Positions 51,313 to 59,726 of a DNA stretch of 64,000 bases are shown here, piece after piece. The number at the start of each line of letters is the position of its first letter. Position 1 is the stretch's first letter. Location: assembly GCA_041739875.1 (NCBI GenBank), contig JBGSNA010000225.1, positions 1-64,000 on the forward strand, given 5' to 3'. The notes beneath the pieces were generated by a model. That model had not been told where the DNA came from and ran no database searches. It was given only the letters and a program-made list of their open reading frames with translations. Source of the stretch: JBBSJZ01 sp041739875 (GTDB lineage Bacteria; Planctomycetota; Planctomycetia; Pirellulales; Pirellulaceae). Position numbers and translations under genes: made by a program.

Positions 51313-52524
51313 TTAACTGGTTGTCCATTCCGCGTAGGGATGCGTTCGCGTTGCAAGCGGCATTGCGATGCTTTGCCCACCCGCGACATGGGAGGCAAAC
51401 GTTGCTTGGACCATCTCAATGGTCGCTCGGGCGTCATCCACCCCGCACAGCGGCTCTCGAGCCTCGGTTATCGAAGCGATTAAATCGCGAGTGGCAAGCA
51501 GGTGGTTCGCTACCAGTGGCTTGATGTCTTGGATGGGTTCTTGCATCCCAACGCCAGCACTTGTGATGGGTATCCAAGCTCGCGGTTTCGAGTCCGGCTG
51601 AAACGGATTGCCACGTACGAGATGCACGAGCGGCTCAACGTCGATACGGAAATCAATGACGCCTTCGGTTCCGATGAGCTGTAGACCGAAACCAGCTTCT
51701 TTGACGCCCAGATTGCGTATCGAATCGAAAAACACGGGCACGTTCGATTCGGTTTCAAACCGAGCATGCAATCGATCCCCAGCAACTGGCCCAATCCCCT
51801 CGGCCCCTTCAGTGATATCGGCTGGAACAACAGACCGATCACCAACGTAGTATTGCGATGAACTGGAAGTTGCTTTACCCACGAAGTAACTTGCAAGATT
51901 GAATACGTGTGTCCCCAGCACCCATAGGTCTTCGGGGCCACCACGTCGGTCTTCTTTGCCACGGCAACGAATCTCAAACAACTTGCCAATCACACCGTTT
52001 TCGAGTGCTGTTTTCACATTCGGCAACGCTGGGTGATACCGATTGCGGTGCGCCACAGCCAGTTTGGTGCCCGTGCGTTGGCACGCGACGATAATTTCGT
52101 CAGCTTCCTGAAGCGTCCGACAAAATGGTTTCTCGCAATAAATCCCCTTCACTCCACCATCAATCGCAGCGAGGATCATTTCGCGGCGTTGGTCGATATG
52201 CCGCGGGCAAATCGCTACGATTTCAGGTTGAGTCGTGCGAATCATGTCTCGATAGTCCGACGACACGAACTCCGCATTCAGTTTTCGTTGCGCAAGTTCG
52301 AGACCTTTGGGATCGGCATCCGCCAAACCCACGATTCTTGCCTCGGGCAAACTCAGCCAAACCGTGTTGAGCCCATGCCCATAGTCGCCTCGCCCGGTAT
52401 GCCCAATCACACCAACACGCCACTGCTTTGCCGACTCGCCGAATGAAATTCGCGGCAACATCCAAATCGACGTCGCCGACGCTGCGATAAAGACACGGCG
52501 AGTCACATGTTTTGGAATCGTCAT
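51313..52524 (-). CDS. Exported Gfo/Idh/MocA-family oxidoreductase
   Basis: A 403-residue enzyme; the ATG at 52524 is chosen over a GTG two codons upstream. The Tat-type leader is TRRVFIAASATSIWMLPRIS. The Rossmann fold begins WRVGVIGHTGRGDYGHGL, where the usual GxGxxG is changed to GHTGRG. ADADPKGLELA and IVAICPRHIDQRREMILA follow, and the catalytic lysine is in GIYCEKPFCRTLQEADE. The second domain holds VAHRNRYHPALPNVK and a glycine-rich GKLFEIRCRGKEDRRGG. Family members oxidise or reduce sugars and inositols with NAD(P); export through Tat with bound cofactor is usual for planctomycete members. The sugar is unknown. Confidence 0.92.
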   Translation of the reverse strand: MTIPKHVTRRVFIAASATSIWMLPRISFGESAKQWRVGVIGHTGRGDYGHGLNTVWLSLPEARIVGLADADPKGLELAQRKLNAEFVSSDYRDMIRTTQPEIVAICPRHIDQRREMILAAIDGGVKGIYCEKPFCRTLQEADEIIVACQRTGTKLAVAHRNRYHPALPNVKTALENGVIGKLFEIRCRGKEDRRGGPEDLWVLGTHVFNLASYFVGKATSSSSQYYVGDRSVVPADITEGAEGIGPVAGDRLHARFETESNVPVFFDSIRNLGVKEAGFGLQLIGTEGVIDFRIDVEPLVHLVRGNPFQPDSKPRAWIPITSAGVGMQEPIQDIKPLVANHLLATRDLIASITEAREPLCGVDDARATIEMVQATFASHVAGGQSIAMPLATRTHPYAEWTTS

Positions 52525-52665
52525 TCTCACGCGTTCTCAACAGAAGGAAAACACCGTCATGGTCAAGCTTGTAAATAATCGCGTTTGCGAAGTTCACGCA
52601 TCATTCTAGCCGCACTGCCTCGATGTTGTCCGAGTGCCTTGCTAGCAGGACGAGTCGCTAAGGCA

Positions 52666-52696
52666 ATCGCCGAGTGAGGCAAACTCAATCGGCGAT
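52666..52696. terminator. Hairpin downstream of the DUF1080/sugar dehydrogenase gene
   Basis: ATCGCCGA (52666-52673) and TCGGCGAT (52689-52696) pair perfectly. GAG and CTC extend the stem after a two-base mismatch, leaving the loop GCAAA. It lies about 75 bases after the minus-strand stop at 52770. No T-run follows on the minus strand, so termination would need help. Confidence 0.4.
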
Positions 52697-52769
52697 CGCG
52701 TTCTTCAGAAATCACGGTGTCTCCTTTCGCGGCGGGTCCTTTCGCACTGCAAGCGTGACACCGCGTATC

Positions 52770-54677
52770 TTACTGCTCAAAGCGATAGATGCATTCACCA
52801 CGCGAATTGCCAGTCAGGTAATAAACCTCACCCTGTTCATCCTCGCCGAATCCGACGACGGCCACTGTATCAGGGATCACTTGCTCGTTGCGAATGACTT
52901 TGCCGGACGCTGGATCATACGAGAGCGCCCAAATGCGACCGGAAACGTAATCGCCATACAAGTATTTACCATCGAGTGCTGGTACTCGCGAACTGCGGTA
53001 AACGCGTCCGCCAGTAATCGAGCGACCGATACGATGGTCGTATTCCCACACTGGATCCGTCAACGCAACGGCACCCGGAGCAAGCGAACGATTGCCAAAC
53101 GGGTGAACGCCTTCGGCGACGCTCCAGCCATAGTTATGGCCTTTCTCAACGATTAACACTTCTTCCCAAAGTTCTTGCCCGACTTCGCCGCACCATAACG
53201 TTCCCGTTTTCTTGTCGAATGCGATGCGCCAAGGGTTGCGAATTCCGTATGCATAAATCTCAGGTCTCGCACCCTCGACTTTCACGAACGGGTTATCCGG
53301 CGGAATTCCGTAGTTCAGTCCATTTGAGGGATGATCGACATCAATTCGCAAAATTGATCCGAGCAACGTTCCCAAGTTTTGGCCGTTGCCGTGAGGATCA
53401 TTCCGCAGGCCACCGTCACCGAGACCGATGTAAAGATATCCGTCCGGACCGAATTCGATCGGTCCGCCGTTGTGATTCTGGTACGGTTGCTCAATGTCCA
53501 TCAGCACGACCTCCGAATTCGGATCAGCCTTGTTAGGATCCTCTTTCGAAACTGTGAACCGCGATACGATCGACCGCTTATTGTCCACGTGTGAGTAATA
53601 GACGTAAACGTAACCGTTGGACTTGAAGTTGGGATGAATCGCAAAACCGAGCAGCCCCTGTTCGTTACCACCTTTGTTTTTCCAGTCGAATACTTTTCCT
53701 CGAAGATCAAGGAAGAGATGCGACTTCGAAACATCGGCCTCATTTTTGAACGTCCAAATCGCTCCATATTGGGATGCGGCAAACAGACGATTCGTACCGT
53801 CCTTCGCGTAGGTCAAGTCCATGATTCGAAGCATGCGAATGTTGCCAGCGTCATCAACCGCTTCCCATTGATCCCACTTCAAGTTCGGAAACGCTACTAC
53901 CCCCTTCAAATTCAATTCGCCGTCGATTGGCTGCTGCTTGACTGAACCATCTTTTTCAAGCTCACGCACTTTGATGTTGCGGAACGAGACAAGGTTTCCG
54001 TGGTCTTGAAGGCAAATGTGGCCGGACTCTGCTTTACCAAACCCTTCGAATTTCGCAAACTTGCTTGCAGCGACAGCTTCGTTCCACTTCGTGTCGCCCA
54101 ATTTGAATTGGAAGTAACGTACCCCGTTGACACATACCTCACAGTCGGACTTCGCGATGCGAATATAGAGCTGGTTCCACTCGCCCACTGGACGTGTCAT
54201 ATCCAAAGTGACTTCGCCGTTTTCGGTTGGGACCATGGGTGGTTTGTACAACTGGTAGAGCCACCCTGAATGCTGAGGGTCATGGCCTGCGGCGTTATCT
54301 TGAACTTGAATCTCTGGACCGCTGTTCCAAGGTTTTGGATAGTCCTCGACGACATGAAACATCACGCCACTGTTCCCACCTTCGCTGATCTTGTAATCCA
54401 CAGACAATTCAAACGATTCGTATTTCTTATCTGTGACGATGTCTCCGGCACCTTTGGCGTCGCGTACCAGTTCACCGTTTTGCACCTTCCAGCCGTCAGA
54501 GATTTTTTCCGATTGGTAGTTGCGCCAGCCAGCGGTGGATTGTCCGTCAAACAACAACTCCCAACCGCTGCGTTCTTCGGATTCAGTCAGTTGGTTGCTG
54601 GGTGCTTCCGCAGACACGGACAAGGAGCTGGAAGCCAAACACATGGCAAGCAGGTTACAGGGCAAACGAAGCTTCAT
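52770..54677 (-). CDS. DUF1080 + glucose/sorbosone dehydrogenase-like fusion, secreted
   Basis: A 635-residue exported protein with signal peptide (KLRLPCNLLAMCLASSSLSV). Residues about 35-240 are a DUF1080 (3-keto-disaccharide hydrolase) domain: GWELLFDGQSTAGWRNYQSE, SFELSVDYKISEGGNSGVMF, GPEIQVQDNAAGHDPQHSGW, GHICLQDHGNLVSFRNIKV. Residues about 255-635 form a six-bladed soluble quinoprotein glucose/sorbosone dehydrogenase domain (GNEQGLLGFAIHPNFKSNGY, QNHNGGPIEFGPDGYLYIGL, GDGGLRNDPHGNGQNLGTLL, IYAYGIRNPWRIAFDKKTGT, GEVGQELWEEVLIVEKGHNY). The HNGG-type histidine typical of the PQQ site is present. The fused domains suggest oxidation of a sugar to a keto form coupled with cleavage or binding, in the periplasm. 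Confidence 0.94.
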   Translation of the reverse strand: MKLRLPCNLLAMCLASSSLSVSAEAPSNQLTESEERSGWELLFDGQSTAGWRNYQSEKISDGWKVQNGELVRDAKGAGDIVTDKKYESFELSVDYKISEGGNSGVMFHVVEDYPKPWNSGPEIQVQDNAAGHDPQHSGWLYQLYKPPMVPTENGEVTLDMTRPVGEWNQLYIRIAKSDCEVCVNGVRYFQFKLGDTKWNEAVAASKFAKFEGFGKAESGHICLQDHGNLVSFRNIKVRELEKDGSVKQQPIDGELNLKGVVAFPNLKWDQWEAVDDAGNIRMLRIMDLTYAKDGTNRLFAASQYGAIWTFKNEADVSKSHLFLDLRGKVFDWKNKGGNEQGLLGFAIHPNFKSNGYVYVYYSHVDNKRSIVSRFTVSKEDPNKADPNSEVVLMDIEQPYQNHNGGPIEFGPDGYLYIGLGDGGLRNDPHGNGQNLGTLLGSILRIDVDHPSNGLNYGIPPDNPFVKVEGARPEIYAYGIRNPWRIAFDKKTGTLWCGEVGQELWEEVLIVEKGHNYGWSVAEGVHPFGNRSLAPGAVALTDPVWEYDHRIGRSITGGRVYRSSRVPALDGKYLYGDYVSGRIWALSYDPASGKVIRNEQVIPDTVAVVGFGEDEQGEVYYLTGNSRGECIYRFEQ

Positions 54678-54951
54678 CGCAATCTCGTAGGTAGGACAAA
54701 GGGGAAGAAAAAGGAGGCGGGGAAGTTAACGATTATTATTGACACGGACGCGACTCACAACCAGCAAAACAACGAGATACAATGCTTCGTGAGCTCGCTT
54801 GAACGTCCGAAAATGCGTAAATCGTGGTGTTGCTCGTACCACATGATCGAGCCTTTCGGACCAAAATCGACGATGCAAACGAGCTTCGACTAACAATTCA
54901 CCGCCAAGTGCGACCGACAACGTCGCCTTTTTCACCTAATTGGAATTAGAA

Positions 54952-56100
54952 ATGCACTGTTGCCAAACACGCGAAACTGGCGGAGTATCGAATCCGCACT
55001 GGCTGCAAATAATCGCCTTGTTCTTCTGCATCACTGGATTTTTCACTCCGTCGTTGCTGATTGGCGCGGCGCCCTCAGTGGTCGTGACGCCCTTTGGTGA
55101 AACACCCGATGGCGAGCCCGTTCGCAAGTTCACGATCGAGAACTCAAGCGGGTCACAACTGTCCGTCATCGAATACGGCGCAACCATCGTTGAACTTCTC
55201 ATGCCTGACAGCGAAGGGGAACTCGAAAATATCGTGCTCGGATCCGAGTCGCTGCATGACTATTTCAATGGTTTTCCCGCCGCGTCAGTGATCGGACGGT
55301 ATGCCAACCGGATTGGAAAGGCACAGTTTGAACTTGATGGCAAGACGATCCAGCTCACCGTGAACTCTGGGAAAAATCATATCCATGGGGGCAAAAAAAA
55401 TTTCGCCAAAGTTGTTTGGTCTGGGGAAGTTGCTAAGGACTCGCCGAAATCGGCCGTCACGTTGAATTATGTAAGTGTGGACGGTGAAGAAGGCTTCCCC
55501 GGAAACTTGGGCGTCTCAGTCACGTACACGCTGAACGACAACAACGAGTTCATCATTCACTACTCAGCGACGACGGACAAGCCAACGGTGGTGAACCTTA
55601 CCAATCACGCTTACTTCAATCTGGCAGGTCCCGGCGGTGACATCCGCGACCATGAACTGCAAATCAATTCGGTGCAGTACACAATCCCAGACTCGTCACT
55701 GATTCCCACAGGCGAAATCGAATCGGTCGTTGGCACACCGCTCGACTTTCGCAAGCCACATAAAATTGGTGAGCGAATCGATGAGCTAGAGGACACGCGC
55801 GGCTATGATCACAACTTCGTGCTTGACCAAACATCCGTCGGATTGCAGCTCATCGCACGAGTTCGGGACCCCGATTCTGGACGCGTCATGGAGTTGCTAA
55901 CCACGGAGCCAGGTGTCCAACTCTACACGGCTAACGGGTTCAGCGGCAAACCGTTTCCCAAACACGGGGCATTCTGCTTAGAGACCCAGCACTATCCGGA
56001 CTCGCCAAATCGATCTGAATTTCCAACAACCATTGTCCGGCCTGGTACCGTTTGGAAATCAACCACGGTATTTCGATTTTCCACTGCCGTGGCGCATTAG
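54952..56100 (+). CDS. galM: Aldose 1-epimerase (mutarotase), exported
   Basis: A 382-residue enzyme from the ATG at 54952; an in-frame TTG at 54940 is less likely. An N-terminal hydrophobic segment (WLQIIALFFCITGFFTPSLL) directs export. Mutarotase landmarks: VIEYGATIVELLMPD, SVIGRYANRIGKAQFELDG, NSGKNHIHGGKKNFAKVVW (first catalytic His), VVNLTNHAYFNLAGPGGDI (second His), RGYDHNFVLD (Asp), VQLYTANGF, and AFCLETQHYPDSPN with the general-base Glu. It interconverts alpha and beta forms of hexoses. It is divergent from the sugar dehydrogenase-like gene, fitting a periplasmic sugar-handling cluster. Confidence 0.93.
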   Translation: MHCCQTRETGGVSNPHWLQIIALFFCITGFFTPSLLIGAAPSVVVTPFGETPDGEPVRKFTIENSSGSQLSVIEYGATIVELLMPDSEGELENIVLGSESLHDYFNGFPAASVIGRYANRIGKAQFELDGKTIQLTVNSGKNHIHGGKKNFAKVVWSGEVAKDSPKSAVTLNYVSVDGEEGFPGNLGVSVTYTLNDNNEFIIHYSATTDKPTVVNLTNHAYFNLAGPGGDIRDHELQINSVQYTIPDSSLIPTGEIESVVGTPLDFRKPHKIGERIDELEDTRGYDHNFVLDQTSVGLQLIARVRDPDSGRVMELLTTEPGVQLYTANGFSGKPFPKHGAFCLETQHYPDSPNRSEFPTTIVRPGTVWKSTTVFRFSTAVAH

Positions 56101-56184
56101 AAGTTAACGAGAATTTTTCCTTAAACACTCGCTAACACACATGGTGTGGCTACGTTCCTTCCTAGCGATCAAGCCTGTGTTTCT

Positions 56185-56655
56185 CTAACGATTCATCTTT
56201 GCTGATGTCGTCGCAACGAGCGTCACGGGCGAGGAAGCCATTGTGGCCAATGCTTCTGTCTTTGCAATCGGCGTCAGAATTGGTGAAATCCAAACCAAGA
56301 CTTCGCCTTCAGCGAGTTCTGGTGCTGGGAATATACTTGCACAACATGGCTCTGGAGCAGGCTCAGGTTCGCAACAAGCTGGTTCTGGTGCTGGTTCGCA
56401 GCACACGGGCTCAGGCGCCGGTTCACAGCAAACCGGTTCTGGCGCCGGTTCACAGCAAACCGGTTCTGGTGCCGGTTCACAGCAAACCGGTTCAGGTTCT
56501 GGCTCGCAACAAACGGGTTCTGGCTCACAGCAACATGCCGCTTTTTTGCAGCCAAACAATTTCTTGAAAATACCCGCCTCAGCCGTTTGAGCATTGAACT
56601 GCGAAAGTGCAGCAAACGCCACAGCGACTAAGGTGACTCGTCCCATCATTTTCAT
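56185..56655 (-). CDS. Secreted cysteine-rich CCEP-repeat protein
   Basis: A 156-residue protein. The ATG at 56655 is chosen because GGAG lies 7 bases ahead and it begins the signal peptide (MKMMGRVTLVAVAFAALSQF, cut near AEAG); a start at 56715 would add 20 polar residues. After GIFKKLFGCKK the chain becomes a 9-residue repeat, CCEPAPEPV, with about seven variant copies (residues about 40-105), giving many adjacent cysteine pairs. It closes with a non-repeated FPAPELAEGEVLVWISPILT segment. Adjacent Cys pairs with Pro and Glu spacers could bind metal or cross-link into an insoluble wall or surface matrix; cysteine-rich walls are known in planctomycetes. The role is inference. Confidence 0.82.
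   Translation of the reverse strand: MKMMGRVTLVAVAFAALSQFNAQTAEAGIFKKLFGCKKAACCCEPEPVCCEPEPEPVCCEPAPEPVCCEPAPEPVCCEPAPEPVCCEPAPEPACCEPEPAPEPCCASIFPAPELAEGEVLVWISPILTPIAKTEALATMASSPVTLVATTSAKMNR
56349..56535 (+). repeat. Tandem 27-bp repeats encoding the CCEP motif
   Basis: Units like GGTTCTGGCGCCGGTTCACA plus 7 more bases recur with a 27-base period, three of them nearly identical. They lie within the CCEP-repeat gene and are likely to vary in copy number between strains. Confidence 0.85.
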
Positions 56656-56725
56656 TCTGAATCTCCGATATTTCGTGTCATTCGAACGGTTGAAAAAGGG
56701 ATGGCTGGAGTACATGACGTTGCTC

Positions 56726-56888
56726 CTAGAAAGGTTTCATCCCCGCGATGAACCGACCTATTGCAACGCCTATGCCAATCAGCGCGATCAGAATGGGCAG
56801 CTTGAGACGAAACGTGGGGATGCGGAGATATCAGCAGCACCAGAACAAACGAAGCCGCAAATCCCACCCATAGCCCCCATGTTTTCAC
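56726..56888 (-). pseudogene. Possible frameshifted two-helix membrane peptide
   Basis: The frame starting at 56888 reads a membrane helix (MKTWGLWVGFAASFVLVLLI). After a +1 shift near 56830 the next frame continues as YLRIPTFRLKLPILIALIG and GIGVAIGRFIAGMKPF, then stops at 56726. The two pieces join into a plausible roughly 54-residue protein with two helices. Without the shift the first frame runs on as unlikely polar sequence. It may be a small gene with a real or sequencing frameshift. It lies 70 bases ahead of the CCEP gene on the same strand. The rest of the 449-base gap (56656-57104) shows nothing else. Confidence 0.4.
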
Positions 56889-57104
56889 TGCCGTCGATTG
56901 TTCAAAACCAAGACATTTGATTCAGAACCTGCGCTGCATTCTGGCATTGGTGCCTGCTTTCTTTGCATGCCCCCAAGCTTTAAACAAGCTTGCCATGTTG
57001 TTTTCAGTGCCCTATCGGCGAAATCAAAGCGATCCATTGATTCGTGATATGCTAATTGCAGCACGACAGCTGACTGAAACGCTTCTTTTCGACGCAGATG
57101 AAAC

Positions 57105-59399
57105 ATGGCACGCGGACAACATCCCACGAGGCGACTTACTTTGAATCCTCAGCTACGCTTGCTCGTGTTGCTTCAACTTATTCTGACGGGGCCGATGCTC
57201 TGGGCAGCCGAAGACGTCATTGAACCGCCAGCAGCTTCGATCGCGAACCTGTCAACTGAAGAGCTAACGTCGGCGATTCGCGCTTCGCTGGTAACGATTC
57301 GAGTTCGCGATCGCGACGGAGATGAACTCGGACTCGGGACAGGCTTTGTCGTTGACGAATCTGGATTGATTGCCACCAACATGCACGTCATAAGTGAAGG
57401 GCGCCCGATCGAAGTCGAGCTTTGGCCGAATCAGAAACTGGACGTGCTGGGGATCGAAGCAACCAGTCGCAGCAACGACCTCGCGCTCATCCGTGTTGCA
57501 CCGGACAATCATAAGCTGGTTGCGATTCCACTAGGCGACGATACCACCATTGACCAAGGCGTCCAAGTGCTTGCATTTGGCAATCCGCTCGGATTGCGTC
57601 ACTCCGTCGTTCAAGGAGTTGTGTCCGCGCTTCGAGACATCGATTCGCGTGAGATGATTCAAATCGCAATCCCTATTGAACCTGGCAATAGCGGTGGTCC
57701 ATTAGTCGACCTCAGTGGAACGGTTCGTGGAATCATTAACATGAAGTCACTTCAAATTGAGAATGTTGGCTTCGCTATTCCTGTGAGCAAACTTCGCGAG
57801 TTAATTCAGTCACCCAATCCCATCTCGATTGGCCGCTGGGTGCGACTATCTGGCATCGATGCAGATCGCTGGCAACCGGTATTCGGAGCACAATGGCGAG
57901 AACGATCGGGGATCATGGAAGTGAGCGGCCAAGGTGCAGGTTTTGGTGGCCGTTCGCTTTGCATTTACCAATCGCCGGTTCCATCAACTTCGTTTGAAGT
58001 TGCTGTGAACGTGAAGCTTGACGATGAGTCCGGAGCCGCCGGCCTGATCTTCCACGCCGACGGACAGGACAAACACTATGGATTCTACCCCAGCAGCGGC
58101 AAACTTCGCCTAACATGCTTCCAAGGGCCATCGGTCTATTCGTGGGAAGTTATCGAAGACATTGACAGTTCACATTACGTCCCTGGTCAGTGGAACAATT
58201 TGAAAGTGCGTGTCGAACCCAACAGCATTCAATGTTTCGTCAATGGCGAATTGGTGATTGCGTCCAAACATGCAGGTTTAACCAACGGAAAAGTTGGACT
58301 GGCAAAGTTTCGAAACACGAAAGCTGAGTTTCGCAAGTTCCAATGTGCCGAAAGCATTCCCGAAGATGAACTGAACGATGAAACCAAGAACTGGTTCGAT
58401 AATTTTCCTGACTTGGATTCCGCTGACCACTTCAGTGAGCTCGAAAGTATCGAGAGTCTCGCGACCACAAGTGAGGCGTCCGTAAGGGAGTTGATGCGAA
58501 ACGCAAAGCGACTGAATGAACAAGCCAATCGCTTGGTTCGACTGGCCGACGACGTGCGTGTTGCGCCCGTGCTGCAAAAACTGAAAGACCTTTTCATGTC
58601 GCATGATGATGACGACCTCCTACACGGATCCCTGCTAATCGCATCGCTTCGACACCCGGACTTGGATATCGAAACATATTTGATGCGATTTGACGCGATG
58701 GCCGACGAAATTTCAACAACTTGGGCTGACGGCGCGAGCGATGACGAGAAACTTGCCTCAATCGATCGTTATCTGTTTGAAGAGAACGGTTTTCGTGGTG
58801 GACAAGACGAGTACTACCACGAAGCCAACAATCACATGGATCGAGTAATTGACGATCGCGAGGGAATGCCGATTACCCTCACGATTCTTTACATGGAACT
58901 CGGTCGCCGTTTGGGTCTCACGATCGAAGGCGTCGGTTTACCAGGCCACTTTGTTGCTCGGTACCGATCCGACGACGGCAAAACACAGCTGATCGATGTG
59001 TTTGACAAAGCTCGTCGCATAGACGACGACGAAGCGGGGCGTCTGGTGATGATGAATCGCCAACGAAGACCGACAGAAGACGATTTTAAGGCTCAACTTC
59101 CGAAGGAGATTCTCGTTCGTATGCTCCATAACTTGGTCGGTTCTGCGGAACGAACGCGCGACCTTGATGCAATTCGACTGTACACTGAGGGCTTGGTCGC
59201 GCTCGACGAAAATGAGGCGGAGTACAGATTCATGCGAGGCATTACCCGTTACCAATCAGGTCGACTGCAGGCGGCTTCAGCGGATTTCGAGTGGCTTATC
59301 ACCCGCAATCCAGAACACATTGATCTGGATCGAGTGCGTGTGATGCAAGAACAGGTTCAGCGACAAGTAAGTGAAACCAGGAGTCGACTGACTCCATAG
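57105..59399 (+). CDS. Exported trypsin-like protease / LamG-like / SirB1-TPR fusion
   Basis: A 764-residue multidomain protein with signal region PQLRLLVLLQLILTGPMLWA. Residues about 60-245 form a DegP/HtrA-type serine protease domain: GTGFVVDESGLIATNMHVIS (His), ATSRSNDLALIRV (Asp), IPIEPGNSGGPLVDLSGTVR (Ser). Residues about 255-420 form a DUF1080/LamG-like beta-sandwich (GAAGLIFHADGQDKHYGFYP, YVPGQWNNLKVRVEPNSIQC). Residues about 495-700 match the SirB1/transglutaminase-like N-domain found with TPRs (SLLIASLRHPDLDIETYLMR, YHEANNHMDRVIDDREGMPI, LTILYMELGRRLGLTIEGVG, LPGHFVARYRSDDGKT). The C-terminus has TPR-like helices. No PDZ domain is seen. The protein may bind a glycan or envelope ligand and process nearby proteins. 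Confidence 0.91.
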   Translation: MARGQHPTRRLTLNPQLRLLVLLQLILTGPMLWAAEDVIEPPAASIANLSTEELTSAIRASLVTIRVRDRDGDELGLGTGFVVDESGLIATNMHVISEGRPIEVELWPNQKLDVLGIEATSRSNDLALIRVAPDNHKLVAIPLGDDTTIDQGVQVLAFGNPLGLRHSVVQGVVSALRDIDSREMIQIAIPIEPGNSGGPLVDLSGTVRGIINMKSLQIENVGFAIPVSKLRELIQSPNPISIGRWVRLSGIDADRWQPVFGAQWRERSGIMEVSGQGAGFGGRSLCIYQSPVPSTSFEVAVNVKLDDESGAAGLIFHADGQDKHYGFYPSSGKLRLTCFQGPSVYSWEVIEDIDSSHYVPGQWNNLKVRVEPNSIQCFVNGELVIASKHAGLTNGKVGLAKFRNTKAEFRKFQCAESIPEDELNDETKNWFDNFPDLDSADHFSELESIESLATTSEASVRELMRNAKRLNEQANRLVRLADDVRVAPVLQKLKDLFMSHDDDDLLHGSLLIASLRHPDLDIETYLMRFDAMADEISTTWADGASDDEKLASIDRYLFEENGFRGGQDEYYHEANNHMDRVIDDREGMPITLTILYMELGRRLGLTIEGVGLPGHFVARYRSDDGKTQLIDVFDKARRIDDDEAGRLVMMNRQRRPTEDDFKAQLPKEILVRMLHNLVGSAERTRDLDAIRLYTEGLVALDENEAEYRFMRGITRYQSGRLQAASADFEWLITRNPEHIDLDRVRVMQEQVQRQVSETRSRLTP

Positions 59400-59726
59400 T
59401 CGAGGCGCCAAAGATAGTCTTCTATCCACAGATCTTCGTTGGACTGAAGCGTACGATGGCTGGAAATGGGAGCCACAAAGTATGAGCATCAAAAACGATA
59501 GCTCTACTGCCTTGGCAACGTAACCCCGCAAATCACTGCATTTGTGAATCTGCTTTTTTGGAATGCGCCCCTTGAGCGACATGTCTCAGCCAACAAACAT
59601 CGAGCACAAATTTTGTCCGCATTTTAAACGTCAAGCCTAAGCCCCGCTCGAAGAGGTGGGCTCAATCATTCCTTCAAGAGATGGATGCCAAGCTGGTTCC
59701 CTCTGGCCAAAAATGGTACGGCTTTG
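59400..59726. other. Intergenic region between convergent genes
   Basis: 327 bases without a supported gene. A weak arm pair AGCCC...GGGCT (about 59639-59671) is the only structure noticed; it may end one or both convergent messages. Confidence 0.45.

Noticed and set aside
54726..54935. Minus-strand 69-codon frame beginning MKKATLSVALGG
   Set aside because: Lies in the divergent promoter region, has no recognisable domain, and its tail is low-quality basic sequence.
56243..56590. Plus-strand open frame encoding SGAGSQQTG repeats
   Set aside because: It is the antisense of the CCEP repeats; a 27-base period without stops opens several frames. The minus-strand frame has the signal peptide and ribosome binding site.
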